This document shows, piece by piece, positions 35,211-41,072 of a DNA stretch of 41,072 bases. Below the pieces are notes generated by a model. It saw nothing but the letters and a program-made list of their open reading frames with translations. It searched no databases and had not been told where the DNA came from. A program made the translations under genes and the position numbers. How positions within the stretch are numbered: position 1 is the stretch's first letter; each line of letters begins with the position of its first letter. Origin of the DNA: Oscillospiraceae bacterium (GTDB lineage: Bacteria > Bacillota > Clostridia > Oscillospirales > Oscillospiraceae); NCBI GenBank assembly GCA_009786445.1, contig WQTE01000011.1, positions 1 through 41,072 on the forward strand. The letters are read 5' to 3'.

Positions 35211-36527
35211 TTATATTTTTTTTCCGAATTTTATTAAAATTCCGTTCAGCGTGTCTGTGTCTGCATAAACTTGTCCCGACCATGAGCCGTATTCGTACTC
35301 AATTTCAGCGGTTGTTCCAAGTTGTGGTCCTGCATTTTTCCTTATTGTTTCAACAAGCCTGCTTATTATTGCATCAGCACTTCTTTTTCCGAGTTCCACA
35401 TACATTATGGCAAAAATCCCGTCCCCTGCATATGCAGGTACGTCTATCTCCCTAAGAGCATCTGAAATCGTCTTTGCCGCACTGCGCAGCAGCTCTGCCT
35501 GTCCGGTGTTTTTTTCGCCCCCGCTTTTTACCGACACTGCCGCAAATGTCATGGAGCCTCCGTACCTGCGCTGCCTGTAGAGTTCCCTTGATATTTGCTT
35601 TTTCATGCCATCCAGATTGAGCATATCAAACTCGGGGTGAAATCCTGCTTTATATTCTTCCCAGCGCTTTTCGACTTCGCTTTTTCTTTTTGATTCAAAG
35701 CGTTTGTCGAACGAGCGCGTGAGTTCTGTCACTTCCTTGTAACCGAGGAAAACTCCCCAGTTTCCATCTTCGTTTATAACAAGTTTATCTATGTCGCCTG
35801 ATTGTTTTTTGTTGTCAGTGTAGTCATCTTCCGTGACCATCACCCTGAATTTTCTCGCGTGGAACGATTTATCGCCGCCCCATGTTATGACAGCTACCGA
35901 AGAGCCTCCGGCTATTTGGAATTCCCGCATAGGATATAGCCTTGCAACGGATTCGCGCCATTTTATGAAAGCCTCAAGCGTTATGTTCTTTTTGTCATAT
36001 GCGCTTAAAAAGCCATATGATTTTTCGTAGTCAAACGAGTTTAGTGCCACAAAGTAATTGTGCAAAACTTCCCTCGCATCTTCTTCTGCTTCCTGACTGA
36101 CCGCTACTCTTTCGGCGGTTTTTTGTCTGTGCGCCTCCGCAGCTTGCGCTCTCGCATCTTGATGTGGCGAGGGTGACGTTTTTCTTTGCGGCTGCGGTGG
36201 GGGTTGCTGAGTATGCCTCGGCGGCGGAGGTTGCTGACTTTGTCTCGGCGGCGGCGGAGGCGGACTCTGCCGCGGCTCCCCTGCCGGGTATCTTTTTACG
36301 GGACGAGTGAACGTCTGACGGCTTCTAAAGCTCTCTTCGCGTTTAAATTTATCGCGTAGCACTGTGTAGGCGATGTTGATTTGCTTCATCAACTCTTCGG
36401 CTGCCGGGTCGTCGCTAATATCCGGGTGATATTCCCTGCAAAGCCTTCTGTATGACGAAGTGACATCGGCCATTCCGGCTCCGACTTTTACACCTAGCAC
36501 TCTATAGGATTCGAGTAAGTTGCCCAT
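35211..36527 (-). CDS. DnaJ-domain protein with Pro-rich linker, NTF2-like middle region and degenerate GGDEF-like C-terminus
   Basis: J domain SYRVLGVKVGAGMADVTSSYRRLCREYHPDISDDPAAEELMKQINIAYTVLRD (HPD present). C-terminal FDMLNLDGMKKQISRELYRQRRYGGSMTFAAVSV...AYAGDGIFAIMYVELGKRSADAIISRLVETIRK aligns by eye with GGDEF. Confidence 0.75.
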   Translation of the reverse strand: MGNLLESYRVLGVKVGAGMADVTSSYRRLCREYHPDISDDPAAEELMKQINIAYTVLRDKFKREESFRSRQTFTRPVKRYPAGEPRQSPPPPPPRQSQQPPPPRHTQQPPPQPQRKTSPSPHQDARAQAAEAHRQKTAERVAVSQEAEEDAREVLHNYFVALNSFDYEKSYGFLSAYDKKNITLEAFIKWRESVARLYPMREFQIAGGSSVAVITWGGDKSFHARKFRVMVTEDDYTDNKKQSGDIDKLVINEDGNWGVFLGYKEVTELTRSFDKRFESKRKSEVEKRWEEYKAGFHPEFDMLNLDGMKKQISRELYRQRRYGGSMTFAAVSVKSGGEKNTGQAELLRSAAKTISDALREIDVPAYAGDGIFAIMYVELGKRSADAIISRLVETIRKNAGPQLGTTAEIEYEYGSWSGQVYADTDTLNGILIKFGKKI

Positions 36528-36574
36528 CTTATCCCTCTGTTCCTTTATTTCTACCAGTATCATGAAACTAAATG

Positions 36575-36603
36575 ATTATCTCATATCATAGTTTCTTTTT
36601 CAA
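36575..36603 (-). promoter_or_regulatory. Candidate sigma-A promoter for the DnaJ-domain gene
   Basis: Minus strand TTGAAA-N17-GATAAT. Confidence 0.6.
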
Positions 36604-36695
36604 TATATATCTTCGGAATTTATTATTTTTTACATTAGCTTAATTTTTTGTTTATTATTGAAAAAGCGGTCCGAAGCATGGGGACGGGCGTTGCC

Positions 36696-37445
36696 TCACA
36701 GCACTATTCCTATGGGGCAGTGGTCGCTGCCGTATATTTTGGGTAGGATGAACGCATCTTTGACCGATTCGGTTAGTCTGTTTGAGCCTAAGAAATAATC
36801 TATGCGCCAGCCTACGTTTCGCTCTCTTACGCCCGCCATGTAGGACCACCATGTGTAGGCATCTGTTACATCGGGGTTCCTGTGCCTGAAGAAATCTGTG
36901 AAGCCGCTGCCTAGCAGTGCGGTCAGCTTTTCTCTTTCTTCTATGGTGAACCCTGCGTTTTTTTCGTTGCTTTTGGCATTTTTTATGTCTTTTTCCGTGT
37001 GGGCACAGTTTAGGTCGCCGCAGATTATTACCGGCTTGGTCTCATCCAGTTTTTTCACATACTTTCTGAAATCGTCCTCCCACTTCATTCTGTAGGAGAG
37101 GCGAGCCAACTCTCTTTGGGCATTCGGGGTGTAGACGTTTACAAGATAGAACCCCTCGTATTCCAGCGTTATCACTCTTCCCTCGCGGTCATGCTCGTCT
37201 ATACCCATGCCGTAAGTGTCACTCAGCGGCTCTACACGGGTGAATACCGCTGTGCCGGAGTAACCTTTTTTCTCGGCACTGTTCCAGTACTCTTTATAAC
37301 CGCTTAGGTCAATCTCTGCTTGACCTCGCTCCATCTTGGTTTCTTGCAGACAAAATATGTCTGCATCTATTTCCAAAAATGACTCCATAAAACCTTTTTT
37401 GAGGCAGGCTCGGAGTCCGTTTACATTCCATGATATTAATTTCAT
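36696..37445 (-). CDS. Exodeoxyribonuclease III / AP endonuclease
   Basis: MKLISWNVNGLRACLKKGFMESFLEIDADIFCLQETKME...ICGDLNCAHTEKDI...GWRIDYFLGSNRL...YGSDHCPIGIVL. Confidence 0.96.
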   Translation of the reverse strand: MKLISWNVNGLRACLKKGFMESFLEIDADIFCLQETKMERGQAEIDLSGYKEYWNSAEKKGYSGTAVFTRVEPLSDTYGMGIDEHDREGRVITLEYEGFYLVNVYTPNAQRELARLSYRMKWEDDFRKYVKKLDETKPVIICGDLNCAHTEKDIKNAKSNEKNAGFTIEEREKLTALLGSGFTDFFRHRNPDVTDAYTWWSYMAGVRERNVGWRIDYFLGSNRLTESVKDAFILPKIYGSDHCPIGIVL

Positions 37446-37747
37446 TATTTTGCAAGTCCTCTCCGCACTTTTTCTCCGTATGATTTATCCATTTCGCTGA
37501 CAAACGCAAGCACCTTTGCCACTGCATCATACATTTCGGGTGCAATCTCGTCTCCTACACTTATTTGCGATAACATATTTGTGAGTCCCGGCTCACGCAT
37601 TACCGGCACCCCTGATTCTTTCGCCACTTGAACGATTTTTTCCGCAAGATGCCCCTCACCGAATGCCGATAGTATCGGGACTTCATTTTCCGACGGGTCA
37701 TAACTTATAGCTGCCGCTCTTATTTTTTTGTTTGGATTTCCTGACAT
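37445..37747 (-). CDS. FlhB C-terminal-domain paralogue (FhlB/YlqH-like)
   Basis: AAAISYDPSENEVPILSAFGEGHLAEKIVQVAKESGVPVMREPGLTNMLSQISVGDEIAPEMYDAVAKVLAFV; no TM region and no NPTH motif. Confidence 0.88.
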   Translation of the reverse strand: MSGNPNKKIRAAAISYDPSENEVPILSAFGEGHLAEKIVQVAKESGVPVMREPGLTNMLSQISVGDEIAPEMYDAVAKVLAFVSEMDKSYGEKVRRGLAK

Positions 37748-37756
37748 TTGTTTGCC

Positions 37757-39607
37757 TCACCACTTTATGTCTATGCCGGTCTGTTTTTTGCCTTGATAGC
37801 GATCCAGTGCTGTTAGTGCGTTTAGGGGGGTTGTCTCTTCTTTGAAAAGTTTGATATTTGTGGCTACAAGCCTGAATCCATCCTCATCAAGCAGCCGGTG
37901 AAGCAAGACTGTGTTTTCGCCGAAGTGCTTTTTCTCCGTTTCTCCACGCACTTCCATGTTTAGGGTTACATCTTTACCCTTTATATTGAGCAATGCTTCC
38001 CAGCGACCCATGAACTCTAAATCTATAGCCATAAGAATATTAACATTTTCTGAGTCGGCTTGTCTACGCCCTTTTCTTTTGAAAATGTATAATTCTGCTG
38101 ATTTTCGCTGATCATTTTGCGAAACAGGCATCTGCATGTATACAAATTGTTCGATGTTGTTGAGTGTCCTCACATGATCCATCAGTCTGTGTGTCTGGCT
38201 CAGCAGCTCTGTTTTTGTATTCTGGTTTGAGCTTGAAACCGCCTCTTCAAGCATCGCAAGTCTTGCAAAGAGTTCTTCTCTGGCATGACGAAGCTCCGTT
38301 CCTGCATTTGCGCCGCCTGCATCAATTTTTGTAAACAGCTTTTCTATCTGTGCCTCCAGTGTTTCGCCATCCGCTGCTCCCACCGTGTCTCCGGCGACTC
38401 GCAAGAGCATTTCGGAAAACCGCTCAAGTGCTGAATGCGGAGTGCCGCTGAACTCGGGAACCTGTGATAAAAGTTGTACTACCATGCTCCTGAGACCTGA
38501 TTCAGGGTTTTGGGATAACGGCGAACCGGGACTGGCAAGCCCATCCCCCACGGGCGGCTCGGCAGCGAGTGGGGTTGCAGCTTGCGGTACGTCCGGACGG
38601 GCGAATCCGTCCCCAAGGGGCGTAGGCATGGTTGCAGTTTGCACATTCGCGGGACGAGCGAGCCCGTCTCCTATGGCAGGCTCGCCGGTTGGCATATTAT
38701 TTGAGAAATTTTCGCCGATTAAAGTCCCGGGCAAAGTAGATGCTTGTGTCCCCTGCAACACTTGCGGTTGCTGGGTTTGCGCCGTGCCTTGCTGTGTTGC
38801 GATTTCACTATTATTCCCTACTTGTGATAAATTTTCTGCAACATTTATCACATTTGTTTGCATATTACCTTCGCTTTGTGTTATAATACCTTGACTGCCT
38901 GATGAGGGTGCTTGATTAAGGTGATTTAAAGCCTCCATCAGACTCGACGAATTCTTTACAATAGCAGCGAGAAGGTTAGTTAAAGGTGCTGTATTTTGAG
39001 TTTGTGTTGCCTCCGGGTTTGCTATGCTCGGCTCCCCCATTGACGAAATGAGCTTTGCTATCAGCGCATCAGTTTTTTCTCCGCTTGCGAGCATTCGCAA
39101 AGCCGCTTGCATTATATCCGGGTCGTCTGTCAGTTTGTTCGACACCAGAAATGCCGCCTCGTCAAGTGTAAGTTTTGGATTTAGTGCCATCAAATCTCTC
39201 ATAAGCGCAGCAGATTTTTCATTGACAGGCATACCAAGTTCCGACAATTTACTCGCATAAGGTGCAAGGCTCTTATCTGAAAACTCTCTTACTATACTTC
39301 TCTCGGCGAGTGATAAGTCATCTTCCGCAGTTTCCGCGGAACTAAAAGATAAAGAAATCCGGTCATTGTCTTTCTCCATTACTTCAAGTACCAGCGCATC
39401 TCCCACAGATAACCTCAAACCGGTATCCAGTTTCGCGCTGAAGCTATGACCGTTTTCCATTTTAAGCGTAAGCATACCGCTTTTGTCTCTTGAGACAACC
39501 TCCGCTCTGAGCACATCGCCTTTTCTTAGGGAGTCAAGCCCTGAACCTGTACCCGCTTTTAATTTTATACCTCCCGTGGCAAGGAGTTGCGATGTATCTA
39601 CCCTCAT
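37757..39607 (-). CDS. fliK: FliK-like flagellar hook-length control protein
   Basis: 616 aa; FliK C-terminal-type domain FVYMQMPVSQNDQRKSAELYIFKRKGRR...ILMAIDLEFMGRWEALLNIKGKDVTLNMEV and Gln/Pro-rich central linker. Confidence 0.75.
   Translation of the reverse strand: MRVDTSQLLATGGIKLKAGTGSGLDSLRKGDVLRAEVVSRDKSGMLTLKMENGHSFSAKLDTGLRLSVGDALVLEVMEKDNDRISLSFSSAETAEDDLSLAERSIVREFSDKSLAPYASKLSELGMPVNEKSAALMRDLMALNPKLTLDEAAFLVSNKLTDDPDIMQAALRMLASGEKTDALIAKLISSMGEPSIANPEATQTQNTAPLTNLLAAIVKNSSSLMEALNHLNQAPSSGSQGIITQSEGNMQTNVINVAENLSQVGNNSEIATQQGTAQTQQPQVLQGTQASTLPGTLIGENFSNNMPTGEPAIGDGLARPANVQTATMPTPLGDGFARPDVPQAATPLAAEPPVGDGLASPGSPLSQNPESGLRSMVVQLLSQVPEFSGTPHSALERFSEMLLRVAGDTVGAADGETLEAQIEKLFTKIDAGGANAGTELRHAREELFARLAMLEEAVSSSNQNTKTELLSQTHRLMDHVRTLNNIEQFVYMQMPVSQNDQRKSAELYIFKRKGRRQADSENVNILMAIDLEFMGRWEALLNIKGKDVTLNMEVRGETEKKHFGENTVLLHRLLDEDGFRLVATNIKLFKEETTPLNALTALDRYQGKKQTGIDIKW
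38527..38690 (-). repeat. Three in-frame diverged palindromic repeats inside fliK, encoding GDG[LF]A[RS]P
   Basis: Plus strand GGGACTGGCAAGCCCATCCCCCACGGGCGG, CGGACGGGCGAATCCGTCCCCAAGGGGCGT and GGGACGAGCGAGCCCGTCTCCTATGGCAGG; translate on minus as VGDGLASPG, LGDGFARPD, IGDGLARPA. Confidence 0.75.
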
Positions 39608-39685
39608 AAATTTTCTCCCGTTTATATTTTCTTAACAATTTTCGTGTATTTTTATTTTATGCTTATACAATATCAATATATTTAT

Positions 39686-39714
39686 CTATCGGCAAAAACT
39701 CCGCAGGACTTAAG
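39686..39714 (-). promoter_or_regulatory. Candidate sigma-28 promoter for fliK-fhlB-exoIII
   Basis: Minus strand CTTAAG-N15-GCCGATAG, closest match here to TAAA-N15-GCCGATAT. Confidence 0.65.
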
Positions 39715-39752
39715 TATTCCAAATGTAACACAAAAGTGAGGTAAGTGCGACA

Positions 39753-40385
39753 ATGAATATTAAAGAAGACAATAACCTTGCAAAACACCTTGACGTTTTC
39801 AAAGAAATTGGTAATATAGGAGCCGGACATGCCGCCTCTGCTCTCGCGGGACTTCTCAACAAAAGGATAACCATGAGTGTCCCTGATGCATCTGTGGTTT
39901 CATTTGACGAAATTTTAGGCGTTCTTGACGGACCTGAAACCCTTGTTGCAGGCGTATTGATAGATTGCGCAGGCGATCTCAACGGTTACATTCTTCTCCT
40001 ATTGTGCATGAAAGATGCAATGTCAATGGTAGCACAAGCTCTTGAGGAGACCGAGCGTGATGTCACTGACCCTGATTTTGAACTCACCGATTTAGAGCAA
40101 GATACGCTTCTCGAAATTTCTAATATACTTGTCGGTTCATTTTTAACAGCAATCACGGATTTTTCAGGTTTAAGCGCAATACCCGCTGTCCCGCAACTGT
40201 CGGTTGATATGCTCGGTGCTATTTTGAGCATCGCAACCATAGAGTACGGCAAGATAGGTGACTCTGTGTTGTTCCTGAAAACACAGTTTAATGACCTTGC
40301 CGGAGATGTAAACGGACATTTTTTCTTGATTCCTGACTACAATTCGTATAAAATGCTTATTACTGCTTTAGGGTTGGACGGCTGA
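39753..40385 (+). CDS. cheC: CheY-P phosphatase / chemotaxis protein CheC
   Basis: LDVFKEIGNIGAGHAASALAGLLNKRITMSVPDAS and second active-site segment DTLLEISNILVGSFLTAI. Confidence 0.95.
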   Translation: MNIKEDNNLAKHLDVFKEIGNIGAGHAASALAGLLNKRITMSVPDASVVSFDEILGVLDGPETLVAGVLIDCAGDLNGYILLLLCMKDAMSMVAQALEETERDVTDPDFELTDLEQDTLLEISNILVGSFLTAITDFSGLSAIPAVPQLSVDMLGAILSIATIEYGKIGDSVLFLKTQFNDLAGDVNGHFFLIPDYNSYKMLITALGLDG

Positions 40386-40442
40386 TATGAGAGGAATTAG
40401 TATTTACAGCTTGACAAATTTCAGCAGAATCGGAGGTCTTTT

Positions 40443-40922
40443 ATGGCAGTGTTAGTTGTTGGCATGGCGGATCTAAAGGTCGCTAAAGCTCCCGATACCC
40501 TCACAACATTGGGCCTGGGCTCGTGTGTTGGGATTACACTTTTCGATAAGAAAAACAAGATTGGCGGAATGGCGCATTGTATGCTTCCCACCTATAAGGG
40601 CTTTGAGGGGCAAAACAAGGCAAAGTTTGTTGACTCAGCCGTTGTTGAATTACTCAACCAAATGGTCAGAATCGGTGCTTCCAGAGCTGGTCTTGTTGCA
40701 AAAATTGCCGGTGGTGCACATATGTTTGGCAAAAGTCAAAACAATGATTTGCTAAAAATAGGTGAACGCAACGCAGCAGCAGGACTTGCTGTTTTAAAGC
40801 AGCTCTCAATACCTGTGCAAGCAAACGATACAGGCGGTACTCATGGTAGAACCATAGAGCTCAATCCGGAAACCGGAGCACTTAGTATAAAGACCGTTGG
40901 ATTAGGTACAAAATCTATATAA
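40443..40922 (+). CDS. cheD: Chemoreceptor glutamine deamidase CheD
   Basis: LTTLGLGSCVGITLFDKKNKIGGMAHCMLP...AKIAGGAHMF; Cys and His catalytic positions present. Confidence 0.95.
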   Translation: MAVLVVGMADLKVAKAPDTLTTLGLGSCVGITLFDKKNKIGGMAHCMLPTYKGFEGQNKAKFVDSAVVELLNQMVRIGASRAGLVAKIAGGAHMFGKSQNNDLLKIGERNAAAGLAVLKQLSIPVQANDTGGTHGRTIELNPETGALSIKTVGLGTKSI

Positions 40923-41004
40923 TTTGGTTTTATATCCATCCCATGGAAATTATAATCGTTTACACGTTCGTTAGAGAAAAATTGTTTAACTAGGAGGATG
41001 AACA

Positions 41005-41072
41005 ATGGCAACAGTCTTAATCGTTGACGACGCAGCATTTATGCGGATATCGATTAAAAACATGCTCACAAA
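41005..41072 (+). CDS. cheY: Chemotaxis response regulator CheY (partial, runs off the right edge)
   Basis: MATVLIVDDAAFMRISIKNMLT behind AGGAGG. Confidence 0.85.
   Translation, partial: MATVLIVDDAAFMRISIKNMLT

Noticed and set aside
36675-36700. ATGGGGACGGGCGTTGCC upstream of exoIII as another palindromic repeat copy
   Set aside because: GC-rich and vaguely similar, but lacks a clear second arm and the CCCCTAC end; also overlaps the exoIII stop region.
37445-37747. FlhB-like ORF as a truncated pseudogene of flhB
   Set aside because: Intact ORF with its own start, and stand-alone FlhB-C-terminal paralogues next to FliK-like genes are a known family; a full-length flhB with NPTH is present at 24801-25877.
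1-41072. CRISPR array, prophage, transposase, or defence/secondary-metabolite island
   Set aside because: No regularly spaced direct repeats, no integrase or transposase-like ORF and no defence-type domains were seen; essentially all ORFs are motility or chemotaxis genes.

Overview
The window is a 41 kb motility and chemotaxis locus from a Firmicutes/Clostridia-type bacterium. Nearly everything is on the minus strand. Read in the direction of transcription (right to left), the order is: fliK-like, FlhB-C-terminal paralogue, exonuclease III, DnaJ-domain protein, fliD, fliS, FliT/FlgN-like, DUF327 (YaaR-like), cheW, cheR, flgB, flgC, fliE, fliO, fliP, fliQ, fliR, flhB, flhA, flhF, flhG, PilZ/YcgR, sigD (fliA), DUF342/FapA, short hypothetical, DUF6115/SwrB-like, PfkB sugar kinase, two FlgF/FlgG rod proteins, YvyF-like, flgM, flgN, flgK, flgL, DUF6470, fliW, csrA, fliF, fliG, fliH, fliI, fliJ, MotE-like, and a partial response regulator. 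A divergent cheC-cheD-cheY operon lies at the right edge. No rRNA, tRNA, CRISPR array, transposase or defence system was seen. The most notable signals are: (1) a family of short palindromes ending in about CGYCCCYTAC, all in one orientation, in many intergenic gaps; related copies also appear in frame inside the fliK-like gene and encode a GDGLARP peptide, resembling Rickettsia palindromic elements; (2) a DnaJ protein whose C-terminus looks like a degenerate GGDEF domain; (3) sequence-readable wiring of sigma-A and sigma-28-type promoters; (4) a 21-bp inverted repeat containing the -10 box of the flgB promoter; (5) a long three-stem terminator-like element after csrA. All functional calls come from reading the translations; no database search was run.
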